A stretch of DNA of 64,000 nt from Lucinisca nassula (GCA_963580285.1 OY757020.1:105090931-105154930), one strand, 5' to 3'; counted from the stretch's first letter, positions 43,708 to 55,456 are shown. Program-made: numbers and translations. The notes: generated from the sequence alone by a model not told the origin.

Positions 43708-44012
43708 CTAACATAAAACCAAAACTAATTAAGCCTCTCTCTCTCAACAGTGATTAAACATTCAAGATGTTGCAATCATGTTGATATATTTACATTTCAG
43801 ATGTAATACTCTTATAAAAGTTATATAACCAAGGTTAGTTCATTCTTCAGTGACCGCAGTGACTCACACGAAGTGGTGAAACGTCAAACAAGTGACGCTT
43901 TCTGAAATTTTATATGGTGTTCCAATTGTTGTGAAGACGTCATCGTTCAACTGTAATGGACGTGGCCTTTACTGCAGCCTGTATTGTAAATTTTCGTGAA
44001 AGATACGTTAAA

Positions 44013-44801
44013 ACTAGAAATGTGTCCAGACGACACAGATGCCCTCACTCTGGGCCCCTTCTCAACCCGAAAATCCATGTTGCAACAACAGCTGCCATCG
44101 GACAGCATAGCTCTATTGCAAAAATGTCCTACTTATAGATGGGGATATCCCTGATTAAATCTTTGGACAAAAAACAATCATCATAACCAATTTTAACCCA
44201 ATTAATTAAACAAATTGGAAAATATGAACTCAAGGAAACTTTAACATTCAAAATTCTAAGAAACTTTAAAATTCAAAAATTTCTAAGTTGAGGTTCTACC
44301 AGGTACAAATACCTTAACTGGAACCTTTTACATGTAAAGTTCTAAGTCCTTGACCTTGAGCTCATGGTCATGGGTGGGGGTATCGCTGAATAAAACTTTG
44401 GACCTATATCTATAATCGTGCCAAATATGAACCAATTCCATGTAATGGTTTGGAAAATATGAGTTGTAAAATGTTCAGGTCTACAAAAACCTTAACCGGA
44501 GTTTTTAATATTGAAAATTTCTAAGTCTGTGACCTTGACCTTGAGGTCACAGGCATGGGTGGGGGTATTGCTTAATAAAACTTTGGAAGTACATCTATCA
44601 TCATATCAAATGGTTAGGAAAATATGAGTTCTAAAAGTTCAGGCTCTACCTGTTACAAAAACCTTAACCTGAGGTTACAGGATCACGTACGTATGTACGT
44701 ACACACACAAGTACAGACATACGTACATATGTACGCACGAACGCACGTATGGAAAACCGAAAAACTATATGCCCCCGGCATCATGCCGATGCGGGGGCAT
44801 A
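44013..44801 (+). mobile_element. Helentron-like element H4
   Basis: The left end (CTAGAAATGTGTCCAGACG then ACACAGATGCCC) has a small GTGTCC/GACAC hairpin, comparable to 55626 and, reversed, 49250. The body has diverged ~190-bp repeats (TGACCTTGA...GGTGGGGGTAT...AATAAAACTTTGGA). Then come a CGTACGTA/CACGCACG microsatellite and a strong hairpin at 44768-44801 (TATGCCCCC / GGGGGCATA with GCATC / GATGC). Confidence 0.5.
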
Positions 44802-44814
44802 CAAATAATGTATA

Positions 44815-45780
44815 TTAAATAGAGTATACCGGGTTCGTGTCTTTTGATATTAAATTTATCAGGCAAGGCTTCGAGAACGCCTGTAGAATTGCGAGGCTTG
44901 CCGAGCGTTTATACATGCGTTCTTGAAGCCGAGCATGATAAACTTGATATCAAATGACAGGAATCTGGTACTCTATTTATCGGTTTATACCTTGTAAACT
45001 CTGTAAATTGGCAATTTACGATCACTTACCGATTGTCTTTAGTGCGTCCCAACATTCTGGTGCGGAACATAATCGTTCAGTATATTTTCTATCATCTGAC
45101 CGCTATTTTCCTTTTGATAAGTTTTAATTATTTTTTTCGATTTTTCTAGTAATAATAACATTTTGGCCATTTTTTCCGGGTGTCCGATTAATTCAAAAAG
45201 TGCAATGTCACGTTGACGTGATAAAGCTCACTTGTCCCGAGATAGCATATCTTTATCAGGTCAATGTGTTACAATACACTTTATATAGGGGGTAACTGAT
45301 AAATAGAGAATACAAGGTTCGTGTCTTTTGATATCAAGTTTATCAAGCAAGGCTTCGAGAATGCGTGTAGAATTGCAAGGCTTGCCGAGCGATTCTACAC
45401 GCCTTCTCGAAACCGAGCCTGATAAACTTGATATCAAATGACACGAATCTGGTATTCTATTTATCAGTGTAATTTTAAATATGCAATTAAGGATAGGTTA
45501 TCGATAGTCCTCAGTTCGTCCCTATATTCAGGCGTTCAAGAATCGGTCCATATATTTAGTATCATCTAATCGTAATTTTCCTATGATACTTTTTCATGTA
45601 TGTTTGTCTACAATTTTTTCCAGTATTTAAAATATGTTTGCCAATATTTCCATTAGTGTGTTTCATTCGTAAGTGTGCGACGTCACGTTGACCTGATAAA
45701 GCTCACTTGCCCTGAGGTAGCATATCTTTATCAGGTAAACGTTCTGCAATACAATTTATATAGGAGGTAATTGATTAAAG
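44815..45780. repeat. Two tandem 484-bp units, each with a ~170-bp palindromic hairpin
   Basis: GTTCGTGTCTTTTGATAT occurs at 44833 and 45317 (484 bp apart). In each unit a long inverted repeat (second unit about 45296-45470, from TGATAAATAGA to TCTATTTATCA) can fold over nearly its whole length. A second short inverted pair (GATAAAG / CTTTATC) brackets the end of each unit. Non-coding. Confidence 0.7.
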
Positions 45781-45845
45781 ACAACATGAATGCTTTAAGT
45801 GATCAGAATGTAGCATATTTTAAATTTTATCTTCTAATATTGTAG

Positions 45846-45951
45846 ATTGATGAAATGCATGCTATGACCCACGCTGAGGCATTACTGAAAGTACAGTATG
45901 AAAGTACAACAGTCACACATTCAACTAGGCATTGTACCATTAACTTTGATG
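45846..45951 (+). CDS. Candidate host-gene exon (plus-strand gene)
   Basis: A TTCTAATATTGTAG acceptor precedes 45846 and a GTATGG donor follows 45951. The 106-bp exon is open in one frame (IDEMHAMTHAEALLKVQYES, ending HCTINFD). Too short to classify. It precedes, on the same strand, candidate exons at 48043 and 49516. Confidence 0.35.
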
Positions 45952-47042
45952 GTATGGTTTTCCGGTTTATATGCATATTAACTTATGTATTTTCTTAGCC
46001 GGTTACTGTCTCTGTGAAAATTTATCAATTTCTGCTTATATGGTATTTTCTTACATGCTTTTCACTGAACAATAGAGATTTATCAGTGAAATCTAAATCA
46101 ATATTTTCACTGTTTCAAACAATGAAAATACTTTTTTTTATTTTTCAATGTTTGGGACTACTTTTTTCTTCAATTAAAATTCTGTTTTCAATTTTATCTT
46201 TGTCAGACGATTGAAAATTAATGAACTGTGTTCCAATTTACGCTTAGCCCGTTCTTGCGTGACGAGGACGTTAATGGCGTCATTTTAGACGCTAACGTCA
46301 AGTATTTTTGCGCGCGACGATAGACCACGCCTCAATTTCTTTGGGAAACTAATCTCTCAATTATTGCAATACATTCATAATGATGACATCCCAGGCTATT
46401 TCTTAGGTGCAAACTTTCAGTTTACATCCTAAATTATACTCACTTCACACGTCGGGGACCTTCAATTGACACGAAACGACCATGAACAAAGATAATTTTA
46501 TCCAAGTCTGAGCTACGCCATTAGAGAAGCTAAATATTGTCTTTTTGAAGCATGTAAGAAACAGAAAATTGGATTTTTTTTTCAGTGTAAGATCAAATTT
46601 TATTTCACTCCTGAACACCGACACTGATATTTTCACTCGTGACTTCAACAATCGTGAAAAATAAAAGTTTTGGTGTTCATTCGATGAAATAAAATTCTAT
46701 CTTAAAATGAAAAAATCAAATATCCTCTATATATTTCAATACTACTGTCAGCAGTTGAGATCGACTGTTTTTATTTACTGATAATTTTTCCTGGATAATC
46801 TCATTTCTTTTCATTTCTTTGTCCTTCCCCCCCCCCCCCCACAAAAAACACTCATATAGAAATTTATTCACAATAACTTTACTGCTATATGAAATTTCAA
46901 TATTAAGATCTTGCCAGTGCCATTGTATAACATCAGTCGCAAAAATTTTGGCTCAACCCATCTATAAGAGCACATGACTTCCGTCTTCCATGAGTCTATG
47001 CGTAATAACAGTAACTGTTTTATACAACTACTTTTGTTTTAG
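45952..47042. other. Intron-like AT-rich sequence
   Basis: No gene or known repeat. It includes a C-run at 46829-46842. Confidence 0.3.
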
Positions 47043-47114
47043 ATGTATATTTTTGGCCATACAGACAATGTAGATATAATTATTAAAGCAATAAACAGCT
47101 TCATGACGTCGGAG
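47043..47114 (+). CDS. Possible short exon (weak)
   Basis: A CTTTTGTTTTAG acceptor ends at 47042 and GAG|GTTAAT could be a donor after 47114. The 24 codons (MYIFGHTDNVDIIIKAINSF...) are open. Plausible as part of the plus-strand gene, but splice strength is modest and chance is not excluded. Confidence 0.25.
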
Positions 47115-47204
47115 GTTAATCCTGATGTCAACAAATGCTGTGACACGACATCGATAGTATCTTGCCGATATGGACCCCACATGCTAAAATGGACTTTTAT
47201 CTTA

Positions 47205-47650
47205 TACACTATGGAATGGAGGCAATGATCAGGAATCGATACAATCAACCCACAGCTCCCATCAGAGACACCAAAGGAAAGTCACACTTACATGAAACAA
47301 CAAATATAATGGAAACATCAATAGCGGAAAGCCAAAAGGACAGTTACTTTCCAACAAATGGCCAATAGAATGTCCAAAATAAAATAATATAAGCGACACA
47401 AACACCTAAAGACAAACCAAAACAAATATAAACCGGCCAGCATAAACTAATTCCATTGGGGGTGGGCTTTATTCGATTTTAACGGACCATAATCCTCGCC
47501 CTTACTTCCGTCGCGATTTAGACAAATAATTTGTTTAGTCCGTATGAAGGCCTCCCAACTCATCAGTGCAACTTTTCCGTGAATACAAATAATCAAACAA
47601 CCACAGAGATGAAACAACGGTGAGGACTCGACACCAAGAAAACAATGAAA
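47205..47650 (-). mobile_element. Penelope-like 3' UTR, reversed, diverged subfamily
   Basis: The reverse complement matches the UTR at 8031-8597 with many changes and small gaps (GGAATCGATACAATCAACCC...CAACGGTGAGGACTCGACA). Confidence 0.65.
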
Positions 47651-48042
47651 TGTAAAACTGCAGACTCGCTGGCCGAGTTTTCTTGTGAAATTTCATATGC
47701 CAAGAGTATATACATCCATCGAAAATTTGTCAAAGCAATAATTGAAGTAGACGAAAATTCCATTCATAGCTTGCAATTCCTTTAATTTGAATTACAAGAT
47801 TTTAATAAAATTAGAGAAAATTCATCATGAGTAAATCCATATAGGATAGGAAAATCTTAACCTCAACATCGTCATTTCTACTATGGACTCGGCAAGCCTC
47901 GTCCCTAGTTGAAATTCTGATGTCTATGGTAAGATTTCCATATCCTATAAGAATACTCACGATGGATTAATATAATATTTCTCCTTGTTTTTTTTTTTGT
48001 TTTTTTTTTTTTGTTTTTTTTTTGTTGTTGTTGTTTTTTAAG

Positions 48043-48238
48043 AAAAAGCGACTGTATCTTTTGGTACACAAACTGAGGCTGTGGGTAGAGGAACCCGTTT
48101 TCCGTCACCACCACCGAAGAAATCACGACTTAGTAGTTTGGATGTGGAGAAAACCAATTTAAGTACAAGCACAGAAGAGAACACCGGTAGAAAGTCGCGG
48201 AGGAAGATGATTGAAAGTAAAAAATCTCTGGTCTATAG
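48043..48238 (+). CDS. Candidate host-gene exon, basic serine-rich region
   Basis: A long T-run and TTAAG acceptor precede 48043; TATAG|GTATAA is the donor after 48238. The frame reads KATVSFGTQTEAVGRG, then a proline/serine stretch (FPSPPPKKSRLSSLD) and a basic end (TGRKSRRKMIESKKSLVYR). The exon ends after two bases of a codon (phase 2), which matches the phase of the PHD exon at 49516, so the two can be joined in frame. Likely a nuclear protein with a nuclear-localisation-like segment. Confidence 0.45.
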
Positions 48239-48310
48239 GTATAATGCGTTACGCACTATCTACTGATATATTATTAGTCTGGCCCAGAAACCATGCACAC
48301 TTCATATTTT

Positions 48311-49262
48311 TATGTCCCCGCAATTCGAAGAATTGTGGAAAGGGCATTAAGTGTTACCCCTGTCCGTCCGTTCGTCCATTCGTCCGTTCGTTCGTCCGTC
48401 CCGACATCGTGTCCGGGCCATAACTCCTAAACCGTATGGAATATATTCATGAAACTAACTTCACAGGTGCATTCATCACACTGAGACGATGTGTCATTAA
48501 CAAGGAAGACAACTCTTGCATTTTTGGATTTTTAATTAGCTGCCCTTGACTTAGTTCCATATAGTAAACCATGTCCGGGCCATAACTCCTAAACAGTATG
48601 GAATATATTCATGAAACTTCACAGGTGCATTCATCACACTGAGACGATGTGTTATGAACAAGGAATACAACTCTTGCATTTTTGGGTTTTGAATTATCTG
48701 CCCTTGACTTAGGTCCATATAGTAAACAGTGTCCGGGCCATAACTCCTAAACAGTATGGAATATATTCATGAAACTTCACAGGTGCATTCATCACACTGA
48801 GACGATGTGTTATGAACAAGGAAGACAACTCTTGCATTTTTGGGTTTTGAATTATATGCCCTTGACTTAGTTCCATATAGTAAACAGTGTCCGGGCCATA
48901 ACTCCTAAACAGTATGGAATATATTCATGAAACTTCACAGGTGCATTCATCACACTGAGACGATGTGTTATGAACAACGAAGACAACTATTGCATTTTGT
49001 TTTTTTTAATTATCTGCCCTTGACTTAGTTCCATATAGTAAACCGTGTCCGGGCCATTACTCCTAAACCGTATGGAATATATTCATTAAACTTCACAGGC
49101 GCATTCATCACACTGAGACGATGTGTCATGAACAAGGAAGACAACTCTTGCATTTTTGGTTTTTTAATTATCTGCCCTTGATTTAGTTCCATATAGTAAA
49201 CCGTTTCATGAATGGCATTTGGCGGGGGCATCCGTGTCCTATGGACACTTTTTCTATTCTGG
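48311..49262 (-). mobile_element. Helentron-like element H5 with five ~158-bp tandem units
   Basis: On the minus strand, the end near 49250 carries GTGTCCATAGGACAC and GGATGCCCCCGCC, like 55626. The body is five repeats starting at GTCCGGGCCA: 48411, 48573, 48731, 48889 and 49046 (periods 162, 158, 158, 157). The other end has a GTCCGTCCGTTCGTCC tract and a hairpin at about 48311-48352 (GCAATTC / GAATTGT inside ATGTCCCC / GGGCAT). It lies in the intron between the two exons around it. Confidence 0.55.
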
Positions 49263-49515
49263 TTATGTAGTGTATTCGTTGCTTCCAAAGGATAACCCTT
49301 TTATATAGCATATTTAATTGTCGCATGTGGTAGAACATAATAAAATATTCAGCGCATAAGTTATTTATTAATGTGAAATAAAATTTAGTTATCGCTTGAA
49401 AAAAAGTGAAATACGTGTTTTTTTATTAATTTTTATGAAATACTTAAAAAACTACTACACCATTTAACATGCCAATTATTGTGTCATTAGTACTTATAGC
49501 CCTTATTTCTAACAG

Positions 49516-49698
49516 ATGTGGTGTATGCGGCAGAAAATATGAGGAGGAGGGAAAGACAAAGGAATTGTGGGTTGGTTGTTCACATTCTAGGTGTGATTAT
49601 TGGGCCCATACCAAGTGTTTTGGGTTTTCTGCCAGAAATGATGATGTGTTCCAGAAGGTAACATTCTACTGTCCGGAACATAGAGGCATACATTACAA
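49516..49698 (+). CDS. PHD-finger exon of a host gene
   Basis: A TATTTCTAACAG acceptor ends at 49515 and a GTATGT donor starts at 49699. The 183-bp exon is phase 2 at both ends. It encodes a zinc-binding PHD finger: CGVCG (first CxxC), CSHSRC (C-x4-C), DYWAHTKCFGF (His and Cys with the aromatic W) and a final FYCPEH. This reads C4-H-C2 plus histidine-like end. PHD fingers bind histone tails; the partner here is unknown. The apparent upstream start in the same frame (49469) is intron sequence. Confidence 0.7.
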
Positions 49699-49749
49699 GT
49701 ATGTTTTAATGTATTTTTTTTCTTTTTCATAAATAATCCTTAAATAAAA

Positions 49750-50460
49750 TAGAAGTGGCGGCAATGATCAGGAATCGATACAGTCATTCCACAGCTCCCA
49801 TCAGAGACAACAAAGGGAAAGAAACACAAACATGAAACAACAGACCCTGATGGAAACATCAATAACGGAAAGGCAAAAGGACATTTACTTTCGCACAAAA
49901 TGCCCAAAAGGCTTTCCAAAATAAAGTAATATAAGCGACATAAACACTCAAAGACAAACCATAGCAAAAATAAACCGCCATAGAATACACCCTTGGAACG
50001 GTCAGCGGAAAGGAATTCCAATGCGGGGGGGGGGGGGGGGGGGGGGGTGGAGAGGGGGCTTTAATCGATTTTACGTGGCCACAATCCTCGCCCTTAATTG
50101 CGTCGCGATTTACACAGATAATTTGTGTTCATTCCGCATGTAAGCCTCCTAACTCATCAGTGCAACATCTTCGTGAACACAAATAATAATAAAAAAAAAA
50201 CAACACAGAGATGAAACATAGAAGCCTCCGTGGTGTAGTGGTTATGCTACTCGCCTTGTAAACCACGGGTCGTCGGATCGATCCCGGGCTTCTCCAGACT
50301 TTCGGATGAGTCTTTAAACCGAGGTCCCGTCTCCGTATGACCTTAGCTGTTGGTGAGACGTAAAACTTAAACACTCACTCACTCAGAGATGAAACAACGA
50401 TGAGGACTCGACAGCAAGAAACCACTGAAATGATGGAGCAAAAGAAAACCAACGGTTAGA
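49750..50460 (-). mobile_element. Penelope-like 3' UTR, reversed, interrupted by SINE3
   Basis: The reverse complement of the UTR, continuous with the first copy except for the SINE at 50219-50383. A G-run of over 20 bases (about 50026-50047) sits inside and may be a length error. Confidence 0.7.
50219..50383 (+). mobile_element. SINE3, tRNA-Thr(TGT)-like head, perfect 13-bp target-site duplication
   Basis: 165 bp. The head folds as a tRNA with GAAGCCT pairing GGGCTTC at its ends, an A-box-like GTGGTGTAGTGGTTA, an anticodon arm CTTGTAAACC (TGT) and a B-box region GGATCGATCCC. A body follows, then an ACTC-repeat tail. Flanks CAGAGATGAAACA at 50206-50218 and 50384-50396 are identical. Confidence 0.8.
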
Positions 50461-50467
50461 CTTCACA

Positions 50468-51227
50468 CTGAGACGCACTCAATTTCGTAAATTCATTCTT
50501 CGATATAAAACGATTGGGTACAACATGGATATTATACGACAGACTGCATGCATGCTAGTTAACCCAATCACGGTTGGCAACTTTGCTCCCCTCTTTAATT
50601 GCAGGCCGGTGGGTCAGGCCTCAGATTTTATGACGGTTCCAACGTAAAGGCTTATTGAGAATTAGAGAGATCTAATTCAAGGTATTGTTGGTTGGTGCCT
50701 GATGTTCTGTCTCTGGTCGGGCCCATCGGAGTCTAACTGTTGGTTTTCTTTTGCTCCAGCATTTCAGTGTTTTCTTGCTGTCGAGTCCTCACCGTTGTCT
50801 CATCTCTGTGGTTCTTTGATTATTTTTGTTCACGGAGATGTTGCACTGATGAGTTAGGAGGCCTTCATGCGGACTGAGCAAATTATTTGTCTAAATCGCG
50901 ACGGAAGTAAGGGCGAGGATTGTGGCGACGTAAAATCGATTTAAGCCCCCAGGTGGAAGTCTTTCCACTGACAGTTCCAAGGCGGTTCTTCTGTGGCGAT
51001 TTATTTATGTTGTTGTTTGTTACTTACTGTGTGTATCACTTGTGTCATTTTATTTTGGATGGCCATATGGCCATTTTGTTGGAAAGTAACTGTCCTTATG
51101 GCCTTCGTTTGTTTAGGTTTCCATTATGGTCTGGTCGCTTAATGTTTGTGTTTCTTTCCCTTTGGTGTCTTTGTTGGGTGGAGTAAGTTAATTGTATCGA
51201 TTCCCGATCTTTGTTTTACTTCTATTT
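50468..51227 (+). mobile_element. Penelope-like element, 5'-truncated 3' end
   Basis: Starts in the last RT codons (YNMDIIRQTACM; NPITVGNFAPLFNC) and continues through the 3' UTR to TTTACTTCTATTTT. It lies head-to-head with the reversed UTR that ends at about 50460. 51228-51533 is unassigned. Confidence 0.8.
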
Positions 51228-51547
51228 TCGATGGACCCCATCAGAGACAGAGCCTAAAGTATTCCTCGACGAATTGCGCTCATAATAAGCATTTTGGACA
51301 TAATGATTTATAATTGGTATTTGATTGTTCGTAAGTTAAGAAGTCAGATATTTATCTTAATATATGTCACAATATTTCAAATTAACCATTTAATGCTTAT
51401 TCAACAATAAAGGAATTGTTATTCCTCAATAGAGAATTTATTATTGAAAAGGCTACCAATTACCTCAATGTAGAAGTGAAGGCAATGATCAGGAATTGGC
51501 AGGTCGCATGGTCATATAATCAAACATTTGTGGATTACTAAGACACT

Positions 51548-51887
51548 CCCATAGGGGCTTTAAGAAATATATACTTGTAGCCCAACCCCATTGCTATATC
51601 TAAAAAGGCAATAAAATATGTTTAATCTAAAAGAAATATATGGGCTGCATGATGCTTCCCGCACACTAGTACTGGTAAACCTCTTAGAGGATCTAAGCCT
51701 GTCCAGGATCCACGGTGCGAGGCGGACCGTCCATGCTAATAAACCCTATTGGTTTCATTGGGCGACAGGGCTTGAGATGTCATTTCATCTCAATGTCGGG
51801 TAAAAGTCCCACTAAATTGGAAGCAACGTCTCCAAAATGACCTTTACAGTGTTGACGGGGACGTTAAACCTCAAATCAAACAAACAA
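51548..51887 (+). mobile_element. SINE S1 copy with internal insertion, perfect 14-bp duplication
   Basis: ATTACTAAGACACT at 51534-51547 and 51888-51901. The head AAGAAATATA block occurs twice around about 60 bp of extra sequence (51575-51640), and the block around GAGCTGAAACCGAC is missing. Confidence 0.8.
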
Positions 51888-51901
51888 ATTACTAAGACAC
51901 T

Positions 51902-52307
51902 GCACATTATGTGATATCTAGCATCAATACCAATTATGACATCGGCTATCACCTCGGTCATTATCGGTCTTACCTGGTGGATATTACACCATGTCCAATG
52001 CTTTAAAATGCAATTGTATAATACAATATATGATCTATTGTTTAATTTTGCTTTATTGTTTTTATTTTATTTTTCAGACAATGAATCATTCATAATAAAA
52101 TTTTAGAAACTGAAAATATGAATTACATTGTATGGTCTGATAATGAGATCAGTAAAGTATGAAATGAAATGTGTATTTTTTCTGAGTTACCTTTTCTGGG
52201 TGTGTTATAACAAAATGTTACAGACTATGTTGAAAGTTATAATAATTTGTAGCAGTAGACAGTGCCGAAAGAATAATAGGAAGAAAACGATGTGTTTGAA
52301 ATGTCAT
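51902..52307. other. Unassigned AT-rich spacer
   Basis: No gene or repeat recognised. Confidence 0.3.
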
Positions 52308-52913
52308 TTAAGAAATATTTACATTTCAAGTGTAAAGTCTAATGTAAACCTATAGAAAACAATTGCGTTCATACTTCTATGAACGCATCGAATCACATGA
52401 TTTTCAGTGACTTTAAGTGACGTCATTCTAAACCATTGTTCTCTACGGGCGTTGATGACGTCATCGCTGCTCCGCTCTCTGTAGAAAAACAGAGTGTAAA
52501 TGTTTGTCAGCATTTTATCGCATAGTGATGATGGGCAAATAATGTAAATATAAAAAATAAAATTAATTTTTCTGCTTTTCATGAAAGTATAAACTTTGCT
52601 AGCGACCCACTGTCGTTCATAATGTCATGAAAACCAGAAAAATTCAGTTTATTTTTTATATTTACATTATTCGCCCCTCATCACTGGGAGAAAAAATGCT
52701 TATAGGGCAAACGTTTAAAGCTAAAAACATTTACACGCTGTTTTTCTACAAAGAGCAGAGCAGCGTTGACGTCATCAACGCCCGTAGAGAACAATGGTTT
52801 AAAATGACGTCACTTAACGTCACTGAAAATCATGTGATTCGATGCGTTCATGGAATTATGAACGCAACTGTTTTCTGTAGGGTTACATTAGACTTTACAC
52901 TGGAAGTGTAAAT
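52308..52913. mobile_element. Foldback MITE-like element (~260-bp inverted arms)
   Basis: The sequence from ATTTACATTTC at 52317 is mirrored by GAAGTGTAAAT ending at 52913; the arms carry GATGACGTCATC, GAACAATGGTTTA and GCGTTCATA-type blocks. The centre is GCTAGCGACCCACTGTCG. Single-arm relatives are at 55046-55456 and 60067-60465, and all three are preceded by TTAAGAAAT. No coding capacity; target-site duplication not resolved. Confidence 0.7.
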
Positions 52914-52989
52914 ATATATAAATATATCGTTATGGAATAGGTAGCATAATATGCAAATAGTTTAAAGCGTGCTAGTGGCTAAAACTCAC

Positions 52990-55008
52990 CTCATCCAGCG
53001 TATCAAAACTCCTACATACTCTAAGCCAACGGTTTTCCGATGGAACACCAGATGGAATAAACATTTTTAATCTCCTGTTTTTATTTTCAAGAATAAAGTC
53101 TCCACCCTCCCCTTTGCTGGGATGACCACTTGTTGAAAACGATTCATTTTGATGAAGGTGTTCAGAAACTTGGGATGGTGCTAAAACTCGCATTGTTATA
53201 TCACGCACATCAATTTCTTGATAGGACGTCATGTTCAAACCAAAGAAGAGAGATGAAAACTTTGTTCGAGCACTCATGATGACGTCACTGTTGTTTCTCC
53301 TTACCCCAGCTCTAAAGAGGAATAACGCATAGATATATGTGAAAATCATATCTTTCATAAAAATATAGTTCGGATCTTTCACTGATTGTAACCAAACGAA
53401 GTATTGATCAACAGACGGAATTTCATTCTCTCTAATGCACTGTCTGACAAATGGAACCAGAAGCTCATCACATGTACCAAACAGGAAAATTTCTATCATT
53501 TGCCATGCCTTGTGATGGTCATTAGCATTCTGACATGCAACCTGGGCTTTAATACTGTTGAAGCCTAACATTTTCCCTAAGTCACATAATGACACCTCCC
53601 ACAAGATCTTAAAACAGGCCTTAACCATATTGATCTCGAAATGACCTTGCCCAGGTTGCAAAAGAATATTTTGCAACTGTGCATCCTTTTCGATCAGTCT
53701 AGATGCAAGCAAATATGGTAAGCCGTCGCAGCCTATTGTTGTCCACTCTCTGTGATTCCCTACACTGCATTCCTTCAACAATTGCTCTAAAACACATTTA
53801 ACAGATTCATAAGAACAAGGGTTTTGCATGCATGGTTCGCCCAGTAAAACAGTAGGTGCAGTAGTAGGGTGTGAATGTCTTATAAAATCATAAGGGTCTT
53901 CATTTGTGGGCCTTGCCTGTAGGTTACCATCAGTGTTATTGTTTAAGGCGTCTTCAACAAGGTCACGAGTGCCATCTTTGTGCTCTGCATACACTTTATT
54001 GAGTCTGTCCGATATAAAGTGGTAGCGATATTGTTCAAATGTTTGTGAGCAATCTTCAATGAACTTTCTAAGTTTTTCAACAATAACTTGTGGTGCAGGT
54101 CTATTTGTATATAGCCATGCTATTGGGCTCAGTTCTTTTATGCTTTGTACAAATGATTGGATTGTTGGTTTAATATGTACGACAGCTGTTATGACGCTTA
54201 ATAATGCTTTTGCCTTGTATCGTACGCGCCAGTTTCTTGCCAAGATTTGACTGTTGTCAAAGTAGGTAATGAGGTCGCAGTTTTCTTCGCATTTAATTTT
54301 TTGGGATGTTTTTTCTTTAAACCAATTCAACACAGAGCAGTAAGAGCCAGACGGAGTAACAGCAGAAAAAAACGATATAACTGTCCTGCTTCCACATATA
54401 AAGTAGCTGATGAGGTTAACAAGGAAGAAGAGTGGTGTAATTGTACAAGTATTAACAGCAGAAAGCAAGCAGTCGAATGATGCTGTCAAAGCAACAACTT
54501 TTCTGTTATTGCATGTATTTATGTCAGTGATACCCGCAACAGCCATTAAAAAGGCCATGACAACAACATTCCTTTGTCCTCTTAAATTTACCAAATTAAA
54601 CGTATCGATTTTATTTCTGTAACTACTTGTTGCAGTTTTGGCTTCTTGAATCATGGAGTGTTTTTGCGTTTCACCTATGCTGGACGCTAAAAGTGATAAA
54701 TCATTTTGCTCCAGTTCACCAGCTTTGATACTTTCTAAAACTTGTTCAACGATATTTGATTTAAGTCGTTTTGAAGAAGTACAAGTAGAACTGCTATCCT
54801 CACTTACTTTACTAATGAAAACACGTTCAGCGTATCCAACACATGCTGTACATAAATACTTCGATTTGCTGGATAAGAGGCCTTTAGAAATAAACAGTTC
54901 CACGATAGCTTTCTTAAATGGACGGTGTTCCAATTTCTTTAATGAAAATGTTGACCCGGAGGAAAACTCGTCATGATTTTTACACCCGCAGTTTGGTTGG
55001 AAACTCAT
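52990..55008 (-). CDS. Unrecognised 673-codon exon (possible transposase-derived gene)
   Basis: The frame has no stop over 2019 bp. The first in-frame ATG with coding context is at 55008, just after an acceptor-like ATATTTTCAG ending at 55014. At the other end GATGAG|GTGAGT is a strong phase-0 donor (exon end 52990); read-through would add only a few codons before a stop at 52972. The N-terminus has cysteine pairs (CGCKNH near residue 8; CTACVGYAE near 60). Conserved-looking blocks follow: TYFDNSQILARNWRVRYK, TIGCDGLPYLLASRLI, PGQGHFEINMVKACFKILWE and FRAGVRRNNSDVIMSARTKF. An acidic set D (YFDN), D (GCDG), E (HFEIN) could be a DDE-type triad, but that is a guess. I do not recognise the family with certainty. 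No terminal repeats of its own are visible. Confidence 0.6.
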
Positions 55009-55045
55009 GTTTGCTGAAAATATAGCCACAATAGCTTTGTTTCAC

Positions 55046-55456
55046 TTAAGAAATGATTTTTTTCTGCAGTTCATGGAAGTATGAACGCGGTGGGTTGCGT
55101 GCAAATTAAATAAACCCCGAAGGGGTTCGTGTAAACTTTGCTAGCGACCCACTGTCGTTCATACTTTCATGAAAAGCAGAAAAAATAAGTTTATTTTTTT
55201 ATATTTACATTATATGGCCCTCATCACTGGGCGAAACAATGCTTGTATGGCAAACTTTTAAAGCTAATAAAACATTTACACGCTGTTTTTTCTACAAAGA
55301 GCGGAGCAGCGCTGACGTCATCAACGCCCTTAGAAAACAATGGTTTAGAATGACGTCACTTAACGTCACTGAAAATCATGTGATTCGATGCGTTCATGTA
55401 AGTATGAACGCAATTGTTTTCTATAGGTTTACATTACAATTAACACTAGAAATGTA
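55046..55456 (+). mobile_element. MITE-like relative of the foldback element
   Basis: TTAAGAAAT, then an internal palindrome around TTTTTCTGCAGTTCATGG...CATGAAAAGCAGAAAAA, then one arm to GAAATGTAAAT. It lies about 32 bp upstream (in sense) of the candidate acceptor of the 673-codon exon. 55457-55625 is unassigned. Confidence 0.65.

Noticed and set aside
48411..49200. Regularly spaced repeats as a CRISPR array
   Set aside because: Units are ~158 bp of continuous similarity with no unique spacers, in a eukaryotic intron.
52972..52989. Extending the 673-codon frame to the in-frame stop at 52972
   Set aside because: The strong GTGAGT donor at 52989 makes the last few codons more likely intron.
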